Source: JAQVOO01 sp964524755 (lineage in GTDB: Bacteria > Spirochaetota > Spirochaetia > Sphaerochaetales > Sphaerochaetaceae). Taken from it: DNA of 11,483 nucleotides. Position 1 is the stretch's first letter, and each line of letters opens with the position of its first letter. Shown here in pieces: positions 1 through 6,803 of this stretch. A program made the position numbers and the translations under genes. Below the pieces are notes generated by a model, which was not told the DNA's origin, searched no databases, and was given only the letters and a program-made list of their open reading frames with translations. The stretch is from positions 1 through 11,483 of the forward strand of contig CAZGDR010000051.1 in assembly GCA_964524755.1 (NCBI GenBank), written 5' to 3'.

Positions 1-866
1 GCCCGCTGGGCGTGAGCGAGTCGCTTTTGATTGGGAAGCAAGATCTCACCTTCTTGATCAAGCTTCTGTTGGTCAATTTGTAGCGTCCTTAAAAGTCCTC
101 TCTGAGCTTCAATAGCACGGTAATTGGTGAGCGTCTCAAAGAAAGCTCGAGAGCGCCGTGCTGCTCCCTCAGCCCAGAGGCGATAGAGCTCTTCTTGAGC
201 TTCTTTTTGTTGATGCTGCTGAGGTGTTAAGGGTTGGATGAGGGCTGATTCCTCTTCATACTGCCCTAAAAGATTTCTTTGTTCTCCATATTTTTCACTC
301 ACTCGTCTTGAGATTTGTGAATAAATTTCTGTACCAGTAATTTGCTCTAAGATAGGAGAACGCTGATTAGCGTCGGCCTTCAAAAAAGCGGCAAATTCGC
401 CTTGAGCTAACAACATAGACCGGGTAAACCGATCAAAATCCATGGATGTGTAGTGTTCAACAGCTTGGGCCACTTCTCTTTTTTTAGTAGTGAGGACCTT
501 GCCAGTATCAGCTTCAGATAGTTCATGGTGGGCATCCACAAGATTTCCATCAACTCGCTGATGAGCTCGGTGCTGTTCCCAGAAACAGCGAAATGATCCA
601 TGCTTAGTTTCAAAAGTTACTTCCGCAAAACAGGATGCTCGCTGGCGACTCATGATTTCATTCGATTTCAATCCAATTGATTCAAGGCGGGGAGTTCTCC
701 CATACAGTGCTAAACAAATTGCATCTAAAATGGTCGATTTACCAGCCCCGGTAGGTCCTGTAATGGCAAATATTCCATCATTGAGGAACTGCTCATGGGT
801 AAAATCTATGAGCCATTCTCCATAAAGGGAGTTGAGATTAGAGAAACGGACCGTGAGTATTTTCAT
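1..866 (-). CDS. sbcC: Exonuclease SbcCD, ATPase subunit SbcC (partial, N-terminal 288 codons)
   Basis: ATPase subunit of the SbcCD (Mre11-Rad50-like) complex, which cleaves DNA hairpins and processes double-strand ends in the cytoplasm. The frame is open from the ATG at 866 to the left edge, so the C-terminal ATPase half and most of the coiled coil lie outside the window. Near residues 33-42 is a Walker A motif, GPTGAGKST. Near residues 150-165 is the family's Q-loop segment, SMLLAQGEFAAFLKA, followed by the ILEQITGTEIY stretch typical of SbcC/Rad50. From about residue 190 the sequence becomes rich in Gln, Glu and Ala, as at the start of the coiled-coil arm. Its ATG overlaps the sbcD stop as ATGA, and an AGGAGG ribosome site lies 7 nt upstream (874-879), inside sbcD. 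Identity is very secure; only completeness is unknown. Confidence 0.96.
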   Translation of the reverse strand, partial: MKILTVRFSNLNSLYGEWLIDFTHEQFLNDGIFAITGPTGAGKSTILDAICLALYGRTPRLESIGLKSNEIMSRQRASCFAEVTFETKHGSFRCFWEQHRAHQRVDGNLVDAHHELSEADTGKVLTTKKREVAQAVEHYTSMDFDRFTRSMLLAQGEFAAFLKADANQRSPILEQITGTEIYSQISRRVSEKYGEQRNLLGQYEEESALIQPLTPQQHQQKEAQEELYRLWAEGAARRSRAFFETLTNYRAIEAQRGLLRTLQIDQQKLDQEGEILLPNQKRLAHAQR

Positions 867-2092
867 TGAGGGGCCTCCTCAAATAGGGAGAATAGGACCT
901 CTTCATAAAGTTGATTTAATTGAATTCTTTCCACATCTTCGACTTTAGCCTGTTCCAAACAGCGTTGAAACACTTCCTTCTCATCTAGATCGTCCAAGGT
1001 TTGCTGCCCTTCAGTTGGTTGGAGGACTTGGTCCAAGAGGAGAGTATTTCTTAATCGAAGTATTTCAACTGGAGTTTTGTCGACCAATGCCCCCAGTTGT
1101 TGGCGCAGAGCAGTGGAAGAAAGAGTTCCTTGGTACTCTATTTCCACCCACACAGAGCTCCCTTTCTCTACCAATTCTAGAACGGCTTCCTCAATTTCTT
1201 CAATAGAACCAGAAATTGATTGCAATGCCTGAAATGAGGGCACCGCAATCGGTTGAATCAGAGGGAGGAGGTAATCACTTTTAAAATCGACAAGAATTAC
1301 CTCTTTTTGCTGGGCAGCTTCACCAAACCCCATTGCAATCGGAGAACCACTGTAACGAACTATTTCCGAAGAACCAACTTTTTGAGGGACATGTAAATGG
1401 CCCAAAGCCACATAATCGGCAGAAGAAGTAAACATTGAAGGGTCAACATGGGCAATATTTCCCACATACAGATCGCGTACTCCATCTCCTTGAGCAACTT
1501 TGCCCCCACTGGCAAAGAGGTGCCCCATAACAATGAGCGGAATAGGAGAACCTAACTTGGAACGCAGGGTTTCTGCATGGTCGGTCACACGCTGGTAATG
1601 CCCTCTGATACCCGCCAGTAGACGTGAAGTCTTGTCCTCCATCGTCTCTTGCCCTACCACTTCGCGAACATCTCGATCCCGTAAAAAGGGGACGGCACAC
1701 ACCACTGCTTCAGGCTCTCCTTTAGCATCCTTTAAGACAATAACTTCATCTTCAATCTGTTTTGTAGCGCCGCCAATAACATGCACCCCTAACGCACTGA
1801 GAACCTTTCGAGGTGCCTCTAATAACGAGGGAGAATCATGATTACCACCGGTTACCACTACATGACGGCATCCACTATCTGCCACGCGCCGTAAAAATGA
1901 GTAATAGAGCTCTAAACTACGATTGCCAGGGGCTATAGTGTCAAAAATATCGCCGCAAATAAGCAAGGTATCAATACGTTGTTTACCAATCGTGACGTGC
2001 AACCAGTCGAGAAAGGCAGCGTGTTCCTCGTGGCGACGCTTATCGTAGAGGGTCCGCCCGATATGCCAATCAGAAGTATGAATTAACCTCAT
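863..2092 (-). CDS. sbcD: Exonuclease SbcCD, nuclease subunit SbcD
   Basis: Mn-dependent nuclease subunit of SbcCD, the Mre11 homolog. It is a calcineurin-like phosphoesterase that acts on hairpins and DNA ends with SbcC. All phosphoesterase motifs are visible: SDWHIG (Asp8, His10), GDIFD (Asp48), GGNHDS (Asn84, His85), MGHLFASGG (His191) and ALGHLHVPQ (His232, His234). Residues from about 275 form the C-terminal capping region. At 409 residues it has the usual SbcD length and appears intact. The ATG at 2092 overlaps the stop of the upstream NusG-like gene as ATGA, and its own stop overlaps the sbcC start in the same way, so translation is probably coupled along the series. There is no strong Shine-Dalgarno close to the start, which fits reliance on coupling. 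Confidence 0.97.
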   Translation of the reverse strand: MRLIHTSDWHIGRTLYDKRRHEEHAAFLDWLHVTIGKQRIDTLLICGDIFDTIAPGNRSLELYYSFLRRVADSGCRHVVVTGGNHDSPSLLEAPRKVLSALGVHVIGGATKQIEDEVIVLKDAKGEPEAVVCAVPFLRDRDVREVVGQETMEDKTSRLLAGIRGHYQRVTDHAETLRSKLGSPIPLIVMGHLFASGGKVAQGDGVRDLYVGNIAHVDPSMFTSSADYVALGHLHVPQKVGSSEIVRYSGSPIAMGFGEAAQQKEVILVDFKSDYLLPLIQPIAVPSFQALQSISGSIEEIEEAVLELVEKGSSVWVEIEYQGTLSSTALRQQLGALVDKTPVEILRLRNTLLLDQVLQPTEGQQTLDDLDEKEVFQRCLEQAKVEDVERIQLNQLYEEVLFSLFEEAPQ

Positions 2093-2634
2093 CCTTTGGG
2101 AACCTTTTCACCCGGTAATAAGTCGATCACATTTACACTCAAGTTTACTCGTCGTTCTTGGCCAGCAAACATAAATCCTACAATTACCCGTTTGTGGTGA
2201 CGATCCAGTTTCACAATCCTTCCTGCCATATCTTTTAGGGGCCCATCTAAAACCTTAACTAAATTACCCTCTTTGTATACTACCGTGCTGGGTTTTAATA
2301 TTCCCCCATGATTGTAAACCCAGTTAGCGTATTGTAAATCAGAATCTCGTAATTCCATAGCTCCATCAGCATAACGTAAGATCTTATAGGCATCACGCTC
2401 TTGCTTAACGATAAATAGTGGTAACGGAACGTCTTCTGGGAGGTATAAGAACATATACCCTGGTAAGAGAGGTTGCACGACTTTACTCCATACACCCCTT
2501 TTCCGTTGGTTCATAATTCGGGTCGGATAAATTGCATCCAACTCCATATTCAGGTAATCCCTCATATTTTTCTTGAGTAAATAAACCAGTTTTTCTTCTG
2601 CTCCGGTTTTGCAGTAGAGACAATACACTTTCAT
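2089..2634 (-). CDS. NusG-family transcription antitermination paralog (LoaP/UpxY-like)
   Basis: Predicted specialised NusG paralog that binds elongating RNA polymerase and promotes readthrough of a target operon. The 181 residues contain an N-terminal NGN domain (about 1-110) with the signature LLPGYMF at 56-62, preceded by a basic stretch, RKRGVW. A C-terminal KOW domain follows (about 120-160), with VKVLDGPLKDMAGRI and a hydrophobic FMF strand. A housekeeping NusG would normally sit beside secE and ribosomal protein genes. This one follows directly after a CapD-type polysaccharide enzyme, the setting known for UpxY and LoaP paralogs. Unlike those, it is not the first gene of the operon. 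Residues 5-8 are Cys-Leu-Tyr-Cys, an unusual CxxC in the first NGN strand. The start at 2634 overlaps the previous stop (ATGA) and the SD is weak. Membership of the NusG family is secure; the LoaP-like role is inferred. Confidence 0.88.
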   Translation of the reverse strand: MKVYCLYCKTGAEEKLVYLLKKNMRDYLNMELDAIYPTRIMNQRKRGVWSKVVQPLLPGYMFLYLPEDVPLPLFIVKQERDAYKILRYADGAMELRDSDLQYANWVYNHGGILKPSTVVYKEGNLVKVLDGPLKDMAGRIVKLDRHHKRVIVGFMFAGQERRVNLSVNVIDLLPGEKVPKG

Positions 2635-2814
2635 GTAGGATTTTCCATATGAACTGGACCTTGATAGACAAATTCAGGGACAAGAGTGCGAAGTATCTGC
2701 ACTAATTGAGCAGGTTCCTGCGTGTTAATAGATTGGATAAATATCTCAAAGGCCTCTGGCTCGAGCGTACCATTAACAATTGCTTTAAACACTTTAGGGT
2801 TGTCGGTGGGAATT
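2631..2814 (-). CDS. CapD-type nucleoside-sugar dehydratase/epimerase, C-terminal end (partial, beyond gap)
   Basis: About 60 codons between the scaffold gap and a TGA that overlaps the NusG-paralog start. The piece reads from IPTDNPKVFKAIVNGTLEP to a short charged and polar tail. Near its end is LRTLVPEF. This resembles the 'K-x-hydrophobic-VPE-F/Y' close found at the C-terminus of CapD/FlaA1-type membrane dehydratases, so I read it as the tail of the gene whose N-terminal half lies at 2915-3894. It sits in a different frame from that half. This means nothing, because the number of Ns is arbitrary. The alternative is that the gap hides the end of one gene and most of a second one. Confidence 0.65.
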
Positions 2815-2914
2815 NNNNNNNNNNNNNNNNNNNNNNNNNNNNNNNNNNNNNNNNNNNNNNNNNNNNNNNNNNNNNNNNNNNNNNNNNNNNNNNNNNNNNN
2901 NNNNNNNNNNNNNN
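2815..2914. other. Scaffold gap (100 Ns)
   Basis: Exactly 100 Ns, a common placeholder for a gap of unknown size. The left flank encodes a CapD-like C-terminus. The right flank encodes a CapD-like N-terminus that breaks off about 40 residues into the catalytic Rossmann domain. A complete domain of this family needs roughly 270-300 more residues, so if one gene spans the gap, the true missing length is about 0.8-0.9 kb. That estimate is inferred from family knowledge and is not measured. Confidence 0.97.
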
Positions 2915-3894
2915 TGATACGAATGGAGTCGCAAAGAGAGATCGTGCAATTCGGTCTCGTCGATATCAATTAAAAGCAGTTGTGACGGTTCATATTCCAA
3001 TAGTTGTCGAGAAATCTCACTTCCTATTGATCCCCCTGCTCCAGTTATTAATACTCGCTTACCACATACCATCTCCTGTATAGGTGTGCGATCGAAAGTC
3101 ACGGGACTTCGCCCTAACAAATCATTGAAATTAATCGAACGGATATCGGCAACACTTTTCTCACCTTGTTCCATTTCAAAAAGAGATGGGACAATTTTAA
3201 CCTCAACGCCATAGCGCTCAGCCAAGTCCAGCGCCTTGCGCATTTTATCGCTGGACAAGTTGGTAATAGCAATAATAACGACTTCAACCGGTGTGGTTTG
3301 TAAAATATTATTGAGGTCATTCAGAGTTCCTAGAACAGATATACCTCCTACCAGTGAGTGTTGTTTTCCACCATCATCATCTACAAATCCAATGATGTGA
3401 AAAGGCAATTTTCGCTTATAGAACTGACGAGCAAGTTGAACCCCAATCTCCCCTGCTCCATAAATAATTGTTTTGGGATTTCCGTCCACGCCTGAACCAC
3501 GTATATGGTACGAGAGAGCTAAACGATAAATGAGACGGTACCCTAATAAAAAGAGAATAGAAAAAGAGATATATGCACTTATAAGGCGGAAAGAGAAAAC
3601 AAAATCCTTGGTACCCATCAACATGATTACCAATATCACTAGTCCAGAAAAAACTAAGGCGCTGCCTCCACGTATAGCTAAGTCTAAAGAGCTATCAACG
3701 AGGCGGATACGGTACAAACGGAAAGAAGCACAGATCAGTAGTTGAAACAAGATAAGTGCAATTACTATACCTAAATGACTTTTTATTATGACGAGATTCG
3801 AGGAAACCACAAAAGAAGCAAATAATGCACAGCAATAGAGCAATACCATGTCACCTAAAACTAACAAGCCTCGGCGTAATATTCGGTTAACCAT
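2915..3894 (-). CDS. Membrane-bound polysaccharide biosynthesis nucleoside-sugar 4,6-dehydratase/epimerase, CapD/FlaA1 family (N-terminal part, broken by gap)
   Basis: Inner-membrane enzyme predicted to modify a UDP-activated amino sugar (4,6-dehydratase or epimerase type) for capsule, surface glycan or glycoprotein synthesis. Numbered from the ATG at 3894, it has four hydrophobic segments in the first ~125 residues. A first Rossmann domain with GAGEIG follows at 146-151, then INFNDLLGRSPV (254-265), the linker typical of the family. A second Rossmann motif, GAGGSIGSE (285-293), opens the catalytic domain, and the frame runs into the gap about 33 residues later. The active-site residues are therefore not visible. 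I chose 3894 because AGGGA lies 5 nt upstream; in-frame TTG (3933) and ATG (3930) codons have no ribosome site. A promoter lies upstream, and the gene probably heads the operon with the NusG paralog, sbcD and sbcC. Substrate specificity cannot be called. Confidence 0.88.
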
Positions 3895-3911
3895 TCTTAT
3901 CCCTACATTCC

Positions 3912-3931
3912 GACACGAGAACCCTCGCATC
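3912..3931 (-). promoter_or_regulatory. Leader hairpin ahead of the CapD-type gene
   Basis: On the transcribed strand, GATGCGAG-GGTT-CTCGTGTC folds into an 8-bp stem (two G-U pairs) with a 4-nt loop. Two further U-G pairs are possible outside. It lies between the predicted transcription start (about 3947) and the ribosome site of the CapD-type gene. LoaP-type NusG paralogs are known to recognise hairpins in the leaders of the operons they control, and a NusG paralog is encoded in this operon, so this is a candidate recognition element. No T-tract follows, so it is not a terminator. The functional link is inference. Confidence 0.35.
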
Positions 3932-3953
3932 AATTAGATTTTTATTGACCTAC

Positions 3954-3982
3954 ATCATACCGCACCTAGAGTTGATAAGCAA
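3954..3982 (-). promoter_or_regulatory. Candidate sigma-70-type promoter for the CapD-nusG-sbcDC operon
   Basis: On the minus strand, TTGCTT (-35, 3977-3982) is separated by exactly 17 bases from TATGAT (-10, 3954-3959; 5 of 6 consensus positions). The -35 matches at only 3 of 6 positions. Predicted transcription starts near 3947, about 50 bases before the chosen start codon. It lies in the 142-bp interval after the aminotransferase gene, the largest break in this minus-strand series, so a new transcript here is reasonable. Confidence 0.5.
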
Positions 3983-4011
3983 CGTATGTCAGAAGGTAAT
4001 TTTCTTGAATT

Positions 4012-4048
4012 TATAGCACAGCAAGTAAAGTCTATTTTATTTGCTATA
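4012..4048. repeat. Overlapping inverted repeats at the end of the aminotransferase gene
   Basis: Two alternative stems share the same bases. One is TATAGCA (4012-4018) with TGCTATA (4042-4048). The other is AGCAAGTAAA (4020-4029) with TTTATTTGCT (4036-4045): ten pairs with one G-U on the plus strand, and one A-C mismatch on the minus strand. The stems include the aminotransferase stop codon (4037-4039). Because no T-rich tail follows on the minus strand, this is at best a weak terminator or an mRNA 3'-end structure. Confidence 0.4.
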
Positions 4049-5224
4049 GACCTCTAGAGCAGCTTTAAGACAAGCCATGGCATGTTTTAAATCTACTGTG
4101 TTTAAGACATAAGCTATGCGCACTTCATCTAGACCCATCCCAGGGGTTACGTAGAACCCCTCAGCAGGTGCTAACATCACCGTCTGTCCATTCAGATCAA
4201 AATCACGCAGCAAGAACGTACAAAAATCTTCAGCATTTTCTACTGGTAATTTCGCTATCAGATAGAAAGCCCCTTTAGGGACACTACACAAGACTCCTGG
4301 GATGTTCTGCAACTCTTGAACTATATAATCACGACGTTTTTCATATTCAGCACGTACTAATTCTATATACTCGGGTGGGGTTTGAAGAGCTGCTAAGGCG
4401 GCGACTTGTTCAATATCGGGTGGGCAAAGGCGCGCTTGAGCCAATTTCAAAGCTCCATCAAGTACATCATGGTTACGACTTATCAAAGTTCCTATACGGG
4501 CGCCACACATACTAAATCGCTTTGAGAAAGAATCAATGAGCACAACTCGATCAGCGTATTCTGGATACTGTAAAATACTGGTGAAGCTTTTCCCTTCATA
4601 ACAAAACTCACGATATACCTCATCGACAATGAGGAAAATATCGCGCCTTTTTACTAATTCGAGGATTTGTTTAAATTCTTCATCTGTATAAATGTGTCCA
4701 GTTGGATTGTTAGGACTACACAGCATGATAGCTCTCGTTCTTGGGGTCACCATAGCTTCAAAATGAGAAATATCAGGTAGCGCAAACCCATCTTCAATTC
4801 GAGAAGTGACCGGTTTAAGTACGACACTAGCACCGCGAGCAAATGATCCTACATTAGTATAATAGGGCTCAGGAATAATAACTTCATCGCCTGGGTCACA
4901 CAACGTCATAAAAGCGAATTGGATAGCCTCACTGCCACCAGTGGTAATCATAATATCATCACTCGTGATGTCGACTCCGAAACTTTTATAATACTCTGGC
5001 AAGGCTTCGCGAAGTTCAAGATCACCTTCACTTTGACCGTATTCTATTATCTGTTTTGAGTAATTCCTAATGGCCTCAATCACTTGTGGTGGGGTTTTTA
5101 TATCGGGTTGCCCAATATTAAGGTGAAAAACATGAATTCCTCGCCTTTTGGCTGCATTTGCATAGGGGACCAACCGCCTTATAGGCGAAGCTTGGAAACT
5201 TGAAATTCTATCTGACATATCCAT
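4037..5224 (-). CDS. PLP-dependent class I/II aminotransferase (aspartate aminotransferase-like)
   Basis: Fold-type I aminotransferase that moves an amino group between an amino acid and a 2-oxo acid in the cytoplasm. The closest general match is the aspartate aminotransferase Ib-like group. The 395 residues are full length. Visible landmarks are LNIGQPDI near 35-42, TTGGSEA (94-100, cofactor phosphate contact), SPNNPTG (170-176), DEVY (201-204, Asp to the PLP ring nitrogen) and SFSKRFSMCGARIG, with Lys235 as the Schiff-base lysine. EVRIAYV near 372 carries the conserved arginine for the substrate carboxylate. An AGGAG ribosome site 8 nt upstream favours the ATG at 5224 over a second Met two codons in. 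It follows prs by 92 bp with no convincing promoter between, so it is probably read from the prs transcript. Substrate is uncertain; alanine or aromatic amino acids remain possible. Confidence 0.9.
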   Translation of the reverse strand: MDMSDRISSFQASPIRRLVPYANAAKRRGIHVFHLNIGQPDIKTPPQVIEAIRNYSKQIIEYGQSEGDLELREALPEYYKSFGVDITSDDIMITTGGSEAIQFAFMTLCDPGDEVIIPEPYYTNVGSFARGASVVLKPVTSRIEDGFALPDISHFEAMVTPRTRAIMLCSPNNPTGHIYTDEEFKQILELVKRRDIFLIVDEVYREFCYEGKSFTSILQYPEYADRVVLIDSFSKRFSMCGARIGTLISRNHDVLDGALKLAQARLCPPDIEQVAALAALQTPPEYIELVRAEYEKRRDYIVQELQNIPGVLCSVPKGAFYLIAKLPVENAEDFCTFLLRDFDLNGQTVMLAPAEGFYVTPGMGLDEVRIAYVLNTVDLKHAMACLKAALEVYSK

Positions 5225-5247
5225 CGTATACTCTCCTGTCTAGGTTG

Positions 5248-5267
5248 GTTGCAGGCAACTACGTTGC
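5248..5267. repeat. Triple GTTGC/GCAAC inverted repeat in the prs-aminotransferase gap
   Basis: GTTGC (5248-5252), GCAAC (5255-5259) and GTTGC (5263-5267) alternate with spacers AG and TAC. Either neighbouring pair can form a 5-bp stem, but not both at once. It lies between prs and the aminotransferase gene, 24 bases before the latter's start. It could be an operator or a small RNA switch over the ribosome site; nothing else supports a specific regulator. Confidence 0.35.
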
Positions 5268-5316
5268 GTGTGTTCAGGGCATGGAGACCAGCCGAGAAGT
5301 ATGGAGCCATAGACCG

Positions 5317-6609
5317 CTATTTCCGATCCTTATAGGCTGCCTTGCTTCTCGGCAATGGAGCCTTTGGATTGGCCTGACTCATATCAACCAACCGATGGAT
5401 GAACTGCCTATTATCTAATAACGGGCTTAAAGGACGACCGTGGTGCAAACGACTGATAACACGAGCAAACAACTCCGTCACATCGGCCTGGATGAACCAT
5501 TCTTTATCAGTGAGGGTCTTGTCATGGAACACTGCATTAGTTCCAATAACTCTATAGAAAACCCCTTCCTGATACGCTTTCTCAAATTCATCCCGTGCAT
5601 TCCCATTAAAGAAAGGTAAACTAACCAAACAAATAATGTTCTTAGCCCCTAAGTTCTTTAGCTCACGCATTGCAATAAGTAATGTACCGCCGGTTCCAAT
5701 CATGTCGTCAGCCATAAGTACAGTTTTACCTTTTACATCACCTAAGAGACTAATACTACGAATATTTGTATTTCTAGCGTCTTTACTCACTATAGAATAA
5801 TCACGTTCTTTATATAAAATAGCTAAAGGCCTATGCAGAGCTTCAGCATAAAACTTATTACGCTGCACTGCCCCCGTATCGGGACTCACTACGACTAAAT
5901 CAGGATCACTAAAGTCAATAACTTTATGAAGCTTAATCAGCGCTTGATAACTGGCATGGAGATTTTCTAAGTGTGTCTGATTAAAACAATTTTCAATCTC
6001 TCGTGAGTGAATATCTAATGTAATAATTCGCTCAACGCCCATATTTTCACACATACGTCCAAATAGAGCTGCCGTCAAAGCCTCACGACCACTCTTCTTA
6101 TGTTGGCGCGCATACGGATAGGTAGGCAACACTAACGTAACACTCTCTACTCCAGCATTCTTGAGGGCATTTATGGTTGTAAAGAGGAACATTACATGAT
6201 CGTTAATGGTAACACTGACCGGCTCATCAGCTCCTGCTATCTTTATTGGATATTGGTTTGTTACATCATAGATAATGAATAAGCGTAATCCCCTTACAGC
6301 TTGCAAAACTTCAGCCTTCACTTCTCCGTTTGCAAACCGAGTATATTTTACTGGGATTTCAAAATCCGGACAGGTGAAAGCCTTGGGCTTACGGCCCCGT
6401 GGAATTTTCTTATTTACTAAATCATCGTTAAGGGTCACTAAGTCGAGTAACTCTTCAGGTGTCATATTATGGCGCTTCACTAAAGAGGCGCTAAGCTTTT
6501 GATAGCGATCAAGATAGAGTCGCCTTAAGTGTCTAATTACTCTACCCGTAAAATATTCAGACCCGGGTCCAGCAATAATCCCTAGCTTATGTGGTTTCAC
6601 TATGCTCAT
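5317..6609 (-). CDS. prs: Ribose-phosphate pyrophosphokinase (PRPP synthase), enlarged form
   Basis: Makes 5-phosphoribosyl-1-pyrophosphate from ribose 5-phosphate and ATP, the precursor for purines, pyrimidines, NAD, histidine and tryptophan. The 430 residues exceed the usual ~315. About 50 extra residues sit between the first strand (LGIIAGPGSEY) and the RFANGE motif at 91-96, and there is a basic tail at the end. Recognisable elements are YARQHKKSGRE (166-176, ATP loop), TLDIHSRE (197-204, catalytic-loop His), VVSPDTGAVQR (240-250), KERD (267-270) and the PRPP loop DDMIGTGGTL (301-310). Canonical enzymes have Asp where this loop has Gly305. The ATG at 6609 has only a weak ribosome site. 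Enlarged PRPP synthases of this kind are, to my recollection, seen in spirochaetes. The function is well supported; the altered loops suggest different kinetics or regulation. Confidence 0.92.
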   Translation of the reverse strand: MSIVKPHKLGIIAGPGSEYFTGRVIRHLRRLYLDRYQKLSASLVKRHNMTPEELLDLVTLNDDLVNKKIPRGRKPKAFTCPDFEIPVKYTRFANGEVKAEVLQAVRGLRLFIIYDVTNQYPIKIAGADEPVSVTINDHVMFLFTTINALKNAGVESVTLVLPTYPYARQHKKSGREALTAALFGRMCENMGVERIITLDIHSREIENCFNQTHLENLHASYQALIKLHKVIDFSDPDLVVVSPDTGAVQRNKFYAEALHRPLAILYKERDYSIVSKDARNTNIRSISLLGDVKGKTVLMADDMIGTGGTLLIAMRELKNLGAKNIICLVSLPFFNGNARDEFEKAYQEGVFYRVIGTNAVFHDKTLTDKEWFIQADVTELFARVISRLHHGRPLSPLLDNRQFIHRLVDMSQANPKAPLPRSKAAYKDRK

Positions 6610-6680
6610 GGCCGTACTCTACCACAAGAGATAGATTTGATTCAACAGCAAAGGGGGGATCAGTCTGACGATTAAAGAGG

Positions 6681-6745
6681 AATGTAGTTGATTCGTGTAA
6701 CTTTCTCCAACCGGTATTGTCCTATATTAGTCATAACAATTTAAA
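6681..6745. promoter_or_regulatory. Divergent promoter region between prs and the small exported protein gene
   Basis: The 194-bp interval 6610-6803 must drive both divergent genes. On the plus strand, TTGTCC (6717-6722) with TTTAAA (6740-6745) and a 17-base spacer is a plausible weak promoter (4 of 6 matches in each element). On the minus strand, TTGGAG (6705-6710) and TACATT (6681-6686) with an 18-base spacer is weaker still. No other gene or clear hairpin was found in this interval. Confidence 0.3.
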
Positions 6746-6803
6746 TATCCATGTTACTGGAAAATAGTTCCCTCTAGAAACTGGATGTTTTAAGGAGGAC
6801 ACC

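Noticed and set aside
1443..1841. Open frames overlapping sbcD on either strand
   Set aside because: They are shadows of an intact sbcD with all its motifs. Their translations are low-complexity and rich in Arg, Ser and Cys, with no ribosome sites.
2631..2919. Frame difference between the two dehydratase pieces as a sign of a frameshift or pseudogene
   Set aside because: The number of Ns is a placeholder, so the relative frame of the two flanks carries no information.
2706..3083. Plus-strand open frames running through the Ns
   Set aside because: They exist only because Ns do not encode stops. They lie antisense to the dehydratase gene and show no recognisable protein features.
3895..3933. 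Upstream TTG/ATG starts for the CapD-type gene
   Set aside because: No ribosome site precedes them, and the added residues are polar and unlike the membrane-anchor start. The ATG at 3894 has AGGGA at good spacing.
6723..6728. TATATT as the -10 of the small exported protein gene
   Set aside because: No acceptable -35 lies 16-18 bases upstream. TTGTCC with TTTAAA at 17-base spacing is somewhat better, though still weak.
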